Origin: an uncultured Pelagibacteraceae bacterium
GTDB taxonomy: Bacteria > Pseudomonadota > Alphaproteobacteria > Pelagibacterales > Pelagibacteraceae
Assembly (NCBI GenBank): GCA_902570525.1
Contig: CACFYN010000002.1
Location: 1 to 64,000, forward strand
DNA: 64,000 nt
Reading direction: 5' to 3'
The notes under the pieces are model-generated. The model was given only the letters and a program-made list of their open reading frames with translations. It did not search any database and had not been told where the DNA came from. Below, one piece after another: positions 9,106 through 17,033 of the stretch (position 1 is its first letter; the number at the start of each line of letters is the position of its first letter). Made by a program: the position numbers and the translations under genes.

Positions 9106-9252
9106 ATTTTTGAAGTATTTAAATTGAAAAAATTAACTAACAATTAATAATATAATTTTTAATTATGTCTTAAGTATGATAGGATTATTTAGTCCTGATT
9201 TAGAACATAACTCTACTTGCTAGGACTTAAAATAAAACGCTAAAGGAGAAAC

Positions 9253-9426
9253 ATGAAAATAAAAATACAATCAATAAGAGACTTTTTTAAATCAAAAGAA
9301 AAAAAAGGTTTAAAACCTATATTTTTTGAGAGTATTGGAGATCAAAACACTTCAAGAGATGAAAGGCTCAAGAATTTAATAAAAGTCTTAGAAAAAAATG
9401 GATTTAAAATCAAAAATAAAAAATAA
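9253..9426 (+). CDS. Small hypothetical protein, 57 aa
   Basis: A short ORF with a good ribosome site (AAAGGAG at 9242-9248, 4-5 nt before ATG). The product is very basic (MKIKIQSIRDFFKSKEKKG... ending in KNKK) and ends with a predicted helix. No family was recognised. It stands alone, 45 bp upstream of the predicted start of the structured RNA region. Confidence 0.55.
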   Translation: MKIKIQSIRDFFKSKEKKGLKPIFFESIGDQNTSRDERLKNLIKVLEKNGFKIKNKK

Positions 9427-9438
9427 AATTTTTGATTA

Positions 9439-9466
9439 TTGAAAAAAAATCTAAATTTAGTATATT
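9439..9466 (+). promoter_or_regulatory. Predicted sigma-70 promoter of the structured leader
   Basis: TTGAAA at 9439-9444, a 16-bp spacer, and TATATT at 9461-9466. The expected transcription start is about 9472-9474, exactly where the outer closing helix of the predicted RNA begins. Confidence 0.55.
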
Positions 9467-9471
9467 ACTTC

Positions 9472-9741
9472 TTAGGTAAGGTTTAAATGTTTGTTGAAGG
9501 CAAGATATATACATAAACTTTACTGACCAGTGTATATTTCCTGCCTTCAATGCATTGCCGACTTTTTAAGAGGTAAAACTTAAGTTTTATCTGAGACTTA
9601 AAAAGAATATGTGCATACAATCTATAAATCTTTTTACCTAAAACTAACAATTAAGAACGAGAGTTCTAAATGGTAAAATATATATGGTCAGTAAAATAGA
9701 CAGGTTTATCTTTTTTGAGCTTAACGTTCAGAGAGGTAAAT
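9472..9741 (+). ncRNA. Candidate structured RNA / 5' leader with long hairpins and a pseudoknot
   Basis: This 315-bp gap (9427-9741) has no ORF but strong pairing potential. Hairpin 1: 9494-9513 with 9531-9550 (18 of 20 pairs). Hairpin 2: 9571-9579 with 9584-9592 (one G-U), extended after a 4-nt bulge by 9562-9570 with 9597-9605. An outer 8-bp helix, 9472-9479 with 9634-9641, encloses both. The loop of hairpin 1 (9519-9529) is perfectly complementary over 11 nt to 9685-9695 downstream, a possible pseudoknot. The segment TTTACCT (9633-9639) can also pair with AGGTAAA at 9571-9577 or with the ribosome site AGGTAAA at 9734-9740, which would allow switching. No known RNA family was recognised. 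It could be a free RNA or a leader regulating the operon that starts at 9742. Confidence 0.5.
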
Positions 9742-10011
9742 ATGAAGGTCAAAAAATCAAAAAAGATAAAATCACTCACAGATCACGAAAAGCTTATTAA
9801 CTTAATAGCTGTTCAGGGCGAGAAAGATATCGGTAAGTTACTCAGTTCAATTGATAGAGTTTTTATTGAATTATTTAATCTTAAAGAATCTGAACTACCC
9901 TGGTTGAACACAAACACTGATAAGGAGTGGGATGATTTTATGAGAAAATCACGTCTAGCTTTTTACCGTATTTATTTTGAATTAATTCAAAAAGAAAGGG
10001 TTCTTCACTAA
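9742..10011 (+). CDS. Hypothetical protein, 89 aa; first gene of the tiny-gene/nuclease operon
   Basis: The start at 9742 is chosen because AGAGG lies 5-6 nt before this ATG; an upstream in-frame start at 9715 has no ribosome site. The basic N-terminus (MKVKKSKKIKS) is followed by a mostly helical acidic/aromatic body ending in LIQKERVLH. No known family was recognised. Its TAA shares one base with the ATG of the next gene, indicating coupled translation. It lies directly after the structured leader, which may regulate it. Confidence 0.65.
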   Translation: MKVKKSKKIKSLTDHEKLINLIAVQGEKDIGKLLSSIDRVFIELFNLKESELPWLNTNTDKEWDDFMRKSRLAFYRIYFELIQKERVLH

Positions 10012-10172
10012 TGGATCAAATAACAGAAATTAGGATAGAGGAAGTTTTTGATGAAGAAAATGATCAACACTATTATTGGATTTACTATTTTAAAAATGAG
10101 GAAGTAAAAATCATAGGTAAATCTTCAGTTAAACCACAATGTTACAAACAAACTGCGAGGTACGTAAAATGA
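10011..10172 (+). CDS. Very small hypothetical protein, 53 aa
   Basis: ATG at 10011 overlaps the previous stop (TAATG), and the TGA at 10170-10172 overlaps the ATG of the next gene (ATGA). The product is acidic at its N-terminus (ITEIRIEEVFDEENDQHYYWIYYF) with a basic C-terminus. The alternating short strands (YYWIYYFKNEEVKIIGKSS) suggest a small beta domain. No family was recognised. Its gap-free place between two coupled genes is the main evidence that it is translated. Confidence 0.55.
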   Translation: MDQITEIRIEEVFDEENDQHYYWIYYFKNEEVKIIGKSSVKPQCYKQTARYVK

Positions 10173-10441
10173 ACAACTACTACAAAAATAAACTTAAAGA
10201 TAGGCTTACATACTGTAAAGATTGGAAACAGTCTATAGACATGTATTTAGCAAATAAAGAAATAACTAAAAAAGCTGATGATGAGTATTACAAATCTAAG
10301 CCTTTACTTAAGTTGATTTTAGATGTCTACTTTATACCGTTCAATATAATTAGATTTTTAAAGTATCTAAGAATGATACATGAATATAAAAAAAACCAAG
10401 TTGAAATAAACGTTCTTATTAGAGAACTTGATGAACAATAA
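10169..10441 (+). CDS. Small predicted membrane-associated protein, 90 aa
   Basis: ATG at 10169 overlaps the preceding stop by 4 bp. The N-terminal half is charged and helical; one hydrophobic segment (LLKLILDVYFIPFNII, residues about 50-65) is followed by a basic patch and a charged tail. The segment is short for a classic transmembrane helix but could associate with the membrane. No family was recognised. Its end overlaps the start of the DUF2779 nuclease gene by 11 bp. Confidence 0.6.
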   Translation: MNNYYKNKLKDRLTYCKDWKQSIDMYLANKEITKKADDEYYKSKPLLKLILDVYFIPFNIIRFLKYLRMIHEYKKNQVEINVLIRELDEQ

Positions 10442-11954
10442 AAGTTATAAGCTAACTAAATCTAATATAAATAGTGGATTACAATGTAAGAAAAAACTTT
10501 GGTTTGATTTTCATGAAAAAATATTAGAAAAAAATAATTCTAGAAAAATCATTGGTAATAATTTTAACATAATTATTCGGAAAAAATATGGAGAAGGTTT
10601 AGATTTATCCAATAATAAAGATATTCCTGATGTGATAAACCAGACTCAAAATGCAATCAATTCTGATAAATTTAATGTGATATACGAAGGCGCATTTATA
10701 CATCAAGATACTTTAGTTAGAACGGATGTTTTAATTAGAAAAAAAAATGAGTGGGAACTCTTAGAAGCCAAATCATCAAAAAGTTTAAAACCTGAATATA
10801 TTCCTGATATAGCTATACAATCTTTTATCGTAAGAGCTTGTAAGGTCAATTTATCTAAAATCAAATTAATTCATATTAATGGAGATTTTTTATATAAGGG
10901 TAACAATAACTATGATGGCTTAATATCAGAAAATGAAATTACCAAAGAAGTTAAATTAAAAGAAAAGGACGTATTAAATTACATAGATGATTTAAAATCA
11001 TTAGCAGAAAAAAATAAGCCTTGTCCAAGTATTCCTATGGGAAATCATTGTAAAAAACCATACCCCTGTATTTATCAAGATAAATGTAAAGACGATGAAC
11101 CAAAAAATAATTTTACTTCTTACAAAATATTACCTTGGTGTCCAAATGACCTAAGAAAATATTGTGAAGAAAATAAAATTATGGATTTACAAAAAGTGCC
11201 TGAAAAATTTTTACTTAGCAATCGAAAAGGCTTTGCAAAACATTATCATAAAATAATACAGGAAGCTCACAAAAAAAATGAACCTTGGATTAATCCGAAC
11301 TTAAAAAAAGTTTTAAAAAAATTTAGTTTTCCATTTTATTTTATGGATTTTGAATATGTTGATCAGGGAGTTCCTATAGTAAAGAATACAAAACCTTATG
11401 TGAAATTACCATTTCAATGGTCAGTTCATAAATGGGATTCTGAAAACAGTAAAATTGATAATGGCAAGAATTTCTTAAAATTTTCTGACCATGATATAGA
11501 AAGGCAATTTATTGAAAGTCTTTTGGAAGCTGTAGGTGATAGTGGAACAATATTTGCTCATAGCGCTAAGCTCGCGGAAGTAAAAAGGCTTGAAGAATTA
11601 AAAGAAAAAGACAATTGTAAGGATTTAGCTGATAAAATTGATGAATTGATCAAAAGAATAGAAGATACATTAATATTAATAGGAGAAAACTTTTATTCTC
11701 CATTAATGAATGGCAAATATAAAATAAAAAATATTATAAAAGCTATACCAAACTGCCCTATTAATTATGAAGAAAAAGACAATATAGCTGGTGGTGATGA
11801 CGCTCAATCAGCTTGGTTTATTTGTACCGATCCTAAAACTGACGAGAGAGAAAAGGAAAATCAGAAAAAATTTTTATTAGATTATTGTCGTAAAGATACT
11901 TTATCTGTCTATTATCTGATAAAATATTTAATGGAAAAAACTAAAAACAACTAA
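10431..11954 (+). CDS. Cas4-like PD-(D/E)XK nuclease fused to DUF2779 (RNase H-fold exonuclease) domain
   Basis: A 507-aa protein with two nuclease modules. The N-terminus has Cas4/RecB features: Cys19, D99 (RTDVL), E112-x-K114 (LEAKSS) and Q130, followed by a cysteine group at about 198, 207, 213 and 219 (CPSIPMGNHCKKPYPCIYQDKC), suggesting an Fe-S cluster. The second half is DUF2779: MDFEYV (D306, E308), FAHSAKLAEVKRL at about 375-387, and YCRKDTLSVYYL near the end, matching a DEDD-type 3'-5' exonuclease fold. The ATG at 10431 is preferred to the TTG at 10428. It is co-transcribed with three tiny upstream genes and DUF2130 downstream. No cas1, cas2 or CRISPR array is near. A DNA-end-processing or defence role is inferred. 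Confidence 0.85.
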   Translation: MNNKSYKLTKSNINSGLQCKKKLWFDFHEKILEKNNSRKIIGNNFNIIIRKKYGEGLDLSNNKDIPDVINQTQNAINSDKFNVIYEGAFIHQDTLVRTDVLIRKKNEWELLEAKSSKSLKPEYIPDIAIQSFIVRACKVNLSKIKLIHINGDFLYKGNNNYDGLISENEITKEVKLKEKDVLNYIDDLKSLAEKNKPCPSIPMGNHCKKPYPCIYQDKCKDDEPKNNFTSYKILPWCPNDLRKYCEENKIMDLQKVPEKFLLSNRKGFAKHYHKIIQEAHKKNEPWINPNLKKVLKKFSFPFYFMDFEYVDQGVPIVKNTKPYVKLPFQWSVHKWDSENSKIDNGKNFLKFSDHDIERQFIESLLEAVGDSGTIFAHSAKLAEVKRLEELKEKDNCKDLADKIDELIKRIEDTLILIGENFYSPLMNGKYKIKNIIKAIPNCPINYEEKDNIAGGDDAQSAWFICTDPKTDEREKENQKKFLLDYCRKDTLSVYYLIKYLMEKTKNN

Positions 11955-11955
11955 T

Positions 11956-13044
11956 ATGAGCCAAAAAATTACTTGTCCACACTGTGAAAAAGAATTTCCT
12001 ATGGAGGAAGGCTTAAGATCTCACTTAAAGACACTTGAAGATCAACGAATAAAAAAAATTGAAAATGAACAAGGTGAAAAGATAAAGGAAAAAGAAAAAA
12101 AATTAAAAGAATTAGAAGACTCAAATAAAAATAAAGATGATCAGTTAAAATCATTTAAGGAACAAAAAGATCACGAAATTAAAAAAGCTGTTGAACAAGC
12201 AATGGCATCCAAAGGTAAAGACTTAGATAAACAACATAAGGAACATTATGAAGCTCTTTATGAAACAAAGCTTAAAGCTCAAAAAGAAAATTTAACTGAA
12301 CAAAATAGTGAAAAACAAAAACTTTGGGAGTTAAAAGAAAAAAGATTAATTTCTACAATCGAAGATCTTCAAAAAAAAGCAACACAAGGAACTACGGTTG
12401 ACCAAGGTTCTGCTTCCGAAATGCAATTAGGAGATTTTTTAAAAAAAATATTTAAAGATAAACAAGATAAAATTACCGAATATGCAAAAGGTGCTGCTGG
12501 TGGTGATTGGTTACAAGAAATTATAGAGGACGATATGACGGTCGCTAAAATACTATATGAAAGAAAAAATACTAAAGCCTGGAGCAATGAATGGATAAAA
12601 AAACTAACAAAAGACATGAAGGATTCTAAATCTGATGTTGGTATTATTTTCACAAGAACGACTCCTAAAGATTTCCCAAAAGATGTTGCTTGGGATCACA
12701 AAGGTAACATTTTTATTTGTAAATATGATTTTACTCCGTTAACAGCTATTGCTACTATGCAAAGATGGTATTTGGCTGAGAAAAATAAAAAAGATGAAAG
12801 TGGCAAAGAAAATGTTTTATCAGCTATCAAATTTATTGAAAATCCAGAAGTAACTAACATACTTATGCAACAAATAAATATTTCTGAAAAAAAAAGAAAG
12901 AAACTAGAAGAAGCTAGGAATAAATTAGATGATGTAATTGAATTGAATGAAGAAAATGACAACAATTTTGAAGATTTATTAAAAGAAATTGAAAAGATAG
13001 GGATTGAAGCTTTTATTACAAAATGGAAAAAAAATAAAAAATAA
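11956..13044 (+). CDS. DUF2130 domain-containing protein (coiled coil plus nuclease-like domain)
   Basis: A 362-aa protein. The N-terminus has a zinc-finger-like CPHC (C7, C10) with a nearby His24, then a long charged coiled coil to about residue 150. The C-terminal domain has the DUF2130 pattern DWLQEIIEDD...AKILYERKNTKAWSNEWIKKL, which includes an E-x-K-like pair (YERKNTK) seen in PD-(D/E)XK folds, and ends in a second coiled region. The family function is not established. It begins one base after the DUF2779 gene and is clearly in the same operon. Confidence 0.85.
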   Translation: MSQKITCPHCEKEFPMEEGLRSHLKTLEDQRIKKIENEQGEKIKEKEKKLKELEDSNKNKDDQLKSFKEQKDHEIKKAVEQAMASKGKDLDKQHKEHYEALYETKLKAQKENLTEQNSEKQKLWELKEKRLISTIEDLQKKATQGTTVDQGSASEMQLGDFLKKIFKDKQDKITEYAKGAAGGDWLQEIIEDDMTVAKILYERKNTKAWSNEWIKKLTKDMKDSKSDVGIIFTRTTPKDFPKDVAWDHKGNIFICKYDFTPLTAIATMQRWYLAEKNKKDESGKENVLSAIKFIENPEVTNILMQQINISEKKRKKLEEARNKLDDVIELNEENDNNFEDLLKEIEKIGIEAFITKWKKNKK

Positions 13045-13045
13045 A

Positions 13046-13225
13046 ATGGAGGAAAAAAAAAGAAAAAAATGGACCAATAAATTTAGAGAATTAGGAAAAA
13101 AGAAAGGTTCGCGACAAGATTTTATTAATCTTTATAAAGAAATGAAAAAAGAAAAAGATAGTAATAAAAATAACGATAACTCTAATTCTGAACCTGAAAA
13201 AAACTGGAAAGATCTAATAGAATAA
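13046..13225 (+). CDS. Small basic hypothetical protein, 59 aa
   Basis: The frame is also open further upstream, inside the DUF2130 gene, but the ATG at 13046, one base after that gene's stop, is the natural start. The product begins MEEKKRKKWTNKFREL and has a polar, Asn/Ser/Glu-rich C-terminus. No family was recognised. It is probably the last gene of the nuclease operon. Confidence 0.5.
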   Translation: MEEKKRKKWTNKFRELGKKKGSRQDFINLYKEMKKEKDSNKNNDNSNSEPEKNWKDLIE

Positions 13226-13291
13226 TTTGAAAAAATATTATTATGAAACTTTAAAAAATAAATAGTATGGAATAAAGATTATCAAATTAAC

Positions 13292-14419
13292 ATGAACTTT
13301 TTAGATAGATTTAGATATACCTACGATGATTTAAATGAATTAGGAATTGTTCAAAATAATAAAAACGAGACGAAAAATTTTAATAATGAAAACTTGAGAA
13401 ATTTGTTATCAAGTTCAGTCAAAGTAAGTGAAAATTTGTTTCCTAAAATTGCCAGTTCCATTGATAATGTTTTTAAAAGACTTGGTGTTAAAAATAATTT
13501 TAATTTTTTTATAACTGCAAATCATATTCAAACTCAGGCAGCGTGCGCAATGATGCCTCAAAGTTTGAATGCAGAAATAATTATTACCTCAAAAATGGTT
13601 GAATTGTTAAATCCTGGTGAGTTAGAGAGTGTTATTGCCCATGAGATTTCTCACTTCTATTATCAACACAGCCTTTATCCACCTATTGAAAAAGCAAGGA
13701 CAAGAACTGAATATCTTAATTTTCTTAATTTAAGTAGAGCCGCAGAAATCTCAGCTGATCGTGCTGGTTTATTAGGCTCAGGGAGTATTGAGAATTCTTT
13801 AAGAGCAATGCTAAAAATATCTACAGGTCTAAGTGATGAACATATCTCTTTTAATTTTAGTTCTTATTTAGATCAATTGAGAGAATTAAAAAAGTTAAAA
13901 GGAAATAATAATTTACTTTATGCTACTCATCCAACATTTCTTAATCGAATGCAGGCGTTGATATGGTTTTCAATGAGTCATGAGTACAACGAATTTTTTA
14001 AAACAGAGAAAAAAGGTGTCTATGACTTGAAAGCAGTTGATAAGAAGATTAATGAAAGTATAAAAAAAGTAACTGGAAATGAGCTAGATAATTCTAATAA
14101 AGAAATAATTAATAAAGCATTATTATGGGGCTCACTGAGTATCTATCTTGCAGATAAAAAATTTTCTAAAGATGAACAAGAAAAATTTAAAAAGAGATTT
14201 GGAGAAAAAGCAGCAGTAAGTATAAAAAGTCTTTTGAATATATCAAAGATGTCTGTAGTAGAAAAAAGAATAGAAAATGCCTTTAATGAAGCCAAAATTT
14301 TAATGAAATCTGATAAACAAAAAATAATATCTACTTTAAAAGAAATATTTGCTGAGTCTGATAATCACAATAAGGATGCAAGTTCTATTATGAAAAAATT
14401 AATCGATACGATAAAATAA
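13292..14419 (+). CDS. Soluble M48-family zinc metalloprotease
   Basis: A 375-aa protein. HEISH at residues about 117-121 gives the two zinc-binding histidines and the catalytic Glu; AAEISADRAG supplies the third ligand (E152) and the conserved Asp156. This is the M48 (HtpX/Oma1-like) arrangement. Unlike HtpX there are no membrane helices and no signal peptide, so it should be cytosolic. The last 120 residues (NKALLWGSLSIYLADKKFSKDEQEKFKKRFG...) resemble a small helical TerB-like domain, an uncertain call. It is convergent with the PDZ/TerB gene (7 bp apart). I infer that it belongs to the chaperone block. Confidence 0.85.
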   Translation: MNFLDRFRYTYDDLNELGIVQNNKNETKNFNNENLRNLLSSSVKVSENLFPKIASSIDNVFKRLGVKNNFNFFITANHIQTQAACAMMPQSLNAEIIITSKMVELLNPGELESVIAHEISHFYYQHSLYPPIEKARTRTEYLNFLNLSRAAEISADRAGLLGSGSIENSLRAMLKISTGLSDEHISFNFSSYLDQLRELKKLKGNNNLLYATHPTFLNRMQALIWFSMSHEYNEFFKTEKKGVYDLKAVDKKINESIKKVTGNELDNSNKEIINKALLWGSLSIYLADKKFSKDEQEKFKKRFGEKAAVSIKSLLNISKMSVVEKRIENAFNEAKILMKSDKQKIISTLKEIFAESDNHNKDASSIMKKLIDTIK

Positions 14420-14426
14420 TAGTAAA

Positions 14427-17027
14427 TTATTTATTATATTGAGATCTTAAATTTGCAGCTAAATCTCTCATTTCTTTAGCTCTTTCTCTAATCATTTTAT
14501 CAGTATTATTTGTTAAAGCATTCCACCTACTATATTCTTTTCTTAAAATTTTAAGCTTTTCATCTTTAGTCATATCTTTATTAATCCCAAACACACTTTC
14601 CTCTGCCTCTTCACCAAAATCTACAAATTTTACAGATGAAGTTTTTTGTTTTTTAATTTCTTGATATTTCCCTTTATTTAATTCTAGTTCCTTAGAAACT
14701 TTGTCTATAAACTTATTTTCTTTACTATTAAAAGTTTCATCTTTTATCGCGAGATTAAGTAAAAAATCTATTATTTCATATCTTTCGTGTATTACAGAAT
14801 TTTTCTTTAGGTCTTTTAGAATATTATCTAAATTTAATTTTTCATTTAAAGATTTTTCATAATTTTTTTTCAAACTAAGTATTTTATGGATATTTCCTTC
14901 AACAGTAAAATCACCATATCTCACTGAGTCTTTTATCTTTTCTAAATTAGCTTTCTGATTATTTTTATCATCCTGGTTTAAAGCTAAGCTTAAAGCAATT
15001 TTTAGATCATTATATTTACGTCTATTAATTTCTAAATATCCAGGCTGTTTATATTCAACTTCTATTTCAGAGGATGAATAAGATAAAATATCTGTATAAT
15101 CATTATATTCATCAAATCCTTCTGAGTAACTGTCTAAAAAATACTCCTCTGCTCTAAAAGTTGGATTATCATAAGAAATAAATCTTCCGTTGTTTTCATC
15201 AAATTTTTGATTATCAGTGCAAATAAAAGTTCTAAAAGATAGTTTTCTTTTTCCATATTTTGGTAATTGTAATTTTGAGTAAGGAAATGCTAATTCACTA
15301 GGATGATATCCAGAAGAACCTAATTCTTTAGTTTGAACCAAAATTCCGTTACCTTCAGACCATGATAAATCTTCTGTTTTAACTACATGACAATTGTTGA
15401 GAAAATATTGTTCTGTATCTTCACCATTATCTTGAATTTTGAAGTATTTATCTTCATTTAAGTCGGTGACATCATAAACATAAATTTTTAGATAAATTTT
15501 TTGTCCCCCAATAATATAATTTTCTATTTCTTCCTCGTTAGGTAAATCATTCAATTTTACTACAAACGATTCTTTTCCAGATATTTTCTTTTTATTAACA
15601 CTTGTTGAAATATAAATTTTATCACCAATGCGATTATTATAATCATCTTCATCATATTCTGGCTCATCTTGAAGATCCATTTTTTCAATTTCTTTAATTC
15701 TCTCAAGATTAAAATCAGGATATTCTAAAAAAAAACTTTTACAAAAATCATTTACTGCTAGTTTTACTTTTGCTTTATTAAATTTATATTTCCATTCAAA
15801 CCAAAATCCTAAGTTTGTTGCAATATCTTCAAATCCTATAGAAAGCGCAGTGGAAAGTTCTGCTTTTTTTATATTTGAAAATTTCCAAAACTTCTTATCT
15901 GACTCATATTTGATAAAAATATTTTTTTTTTTATCAACCATTTCATTAAAAAAAAAGTTTAAGGACACCTCTGAAATTTCATCAACAAATACTTCCTTCT
16001 TTTTATCTTTGACAGAAATTAATTTTTGAAAATTTTTAATATTTGCAGCAACATCTTTATCCCAATCTCCGCCAACAGCTTTTCCTGTTAAAATATATGA
16101 ATAGCAGCACTCTTTTTTTAAATTTAGACTTCTTAATTTTGAAATAATTTTTGAATTAAAAATCAAACTAAAAAAATTGAGTTTGAAATTGATATCTTTG
16201 TATTCAGGTTTCAATAAGCTTGTAAGAAGTTTGGCATCTTTTTTTTTCCAATTTATTATATAGTCTGTTGAATCAGAAAAACGTTCTGCAATCGTCTCTA
16301 ATTTCAGAATATCTTCTCTTCTTTTACCCCAATCTTTATGGTTATACCCATAGTCGCATAAAACCCATTCTTTAAATAACAATGAAGAAGACTTTTTTAA
16401 CCAAGCGTCATCACATGATTTTTTATTAATCGCTACACTCTTCGCAAAATTAATGAGTTTGAGTTTTACTTTAATTTCGCCTAATTCTTTTTTTTTGATC
16501 TTAAATTCTATATTATTTCCTGGTTTATATTTTGAAGTTATTTTTCCAAAATCAAATTCCGATGAAATTTTTTCTGAGTCTATTGATAATAAGATATCCC
16601 CATCTTCTACTGATTTATCAAAATCTGGATATTCAAAAGCATTTTTTTTAATTAATACTAAATTATTTTTTACTTCGACACCACATGGCCAAGTCACACT
16701 TTTTGTTTTAAAATTTTCAAAAGTTAAAGTTTTTATTTTAACTTTTTCAATCTTATTTGATCTTTTTACTTCAAATAAAACTTCATCTCCCCAATCTATT
16801 TTATTTGTCTCAAAATCTAAATCGCCAATTGTTTTAATTTCAATGTTATTAACGGATAATATTAAATCTCCTACTAGAAATTTTTTATCTGAAATACTTC
16901 CTGCTTGAACATAATTTATTAATGGTTTTGATGTATCTCTATGTTCGTTTCTAGCATCGAATGCAATATCAAACCGAACTCTGTGTTGAAGCCTCTGTAC
17001 AAATTTTTTCTTTTTTTTTAAAGCCAC
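14427..17027 (-). CDS. Large PDZ-containing protein with C-terminal TerB-like and degenerate J-like domains
   Basis: An 866-aa protein without signal peptide. Two PDZ-like segments occur in the first 190 residues (AGSISDKKFLVGDLILSVN and EDGDILLSIDSEKI). A central region of unknown fold follows. Near the C-terminus, LLNLAIKDETFNSKENKFIDKVS (about 755-795) resembles TerB helices. The last 55 residues (ESVFGINKDMTKDEKLKILRKEYSRWN...AKEMRDLAANLRSQY) align with a J-domain pattern, but the HPD tripeptide is missing. It lies 6 bp downstream of an Hsp70 gene in the same operon. I infer that it is the dedicated co-chaperone or adaptor of that Hsp70. The domain calls are by pattern only. Confidence 0.7.
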   Translation of the reverse strand: MALKKKKKFVQRLQHRVRFDIAFDARNEHRDTSKPLINYVQAGSISDKKFLVGDLILSVNNIEIKTIGDLDFETNKIDWGDEVLFEVKRSNKIEKVKIKTLTFENFKTKSVTWPCGVEVKNNLVLIKKNAFEYPDFDKSVEDGDILLSIDSEKISSEFDFGKITSKYKPGNNIEFKIKKKELGEIKVKLKLINFAKSVAINKKSCDDAWLKKSSSLLFKEWVLCDYGYNHKDWGKRREDILKLETIAERFSDSTDYIINWKKKDAKLLTSLLKPEYKDINFKLNFFSLIFNSKIISKLRSLNLKKECCYSYILTGKAVGGDWDKDVAANIKNFQKLISVKDKKKEVFVDEISEVSLNFFFNEMVDKKKNIFIKYESDKKFWKFSNIKKAELSTALSIGFEDIATNLGFWFEWKYKFNKAKVKLAVNDFCKSFFLEYPDFNLERIKEIEKMDLQDEPEYDEDDYNNRIGDKIYISTSVNKKKISGKESFVVKLNDLPNEEEIENYIIGGQKIYLKIYVYDVTDLNEDKYFKIQDNGEDTEQYFLNNCHVVKTEDLSWSEGNGILVQTKELGSSGYHPSELAFPYSKLQLPKYGKRKLSFRTFICTDNQKFDENNGRFISYDNPTFRAEEYFLDSYSEGFDEYNDYTDILSYSSSEIEVEYKQPGYLEINRRKYNDLKIALSLALNQDDKNNQKANLEKIKDSVRYGDFTVEGNIHKILSLKKNYEKSLNEKLNLDNILKDLKKNSVIHERYEIIDFLLNLAIKDETFNSKENKFIDKVSKELELNKGKYQEIKKQKTSSVKFVDFGEEAEESVFGINKDMTKDEKLKILRKEYSRWNALTNNTDKMIRERAKEMRDLAANLRSQYNK

Positions 17028-17033
17028 AAGTAT

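Noticed and set aside
9472..9641. Retron-like layout (outer inverted repeats enclosing two hairpins)
   Set aside because: No reverse transcriptase is encoded anywhere in the window, and the branching-G context typical of msr RNAs is not evident.
10431..11954. CRISPR-Cas adaptation locus suggested by the Cas4-like nuclease
   Set aside because: No repeat-spacer array and no cas1, cas2 or effector gene is present; the DUF2779 fusion marks a separate Cas4-like family.
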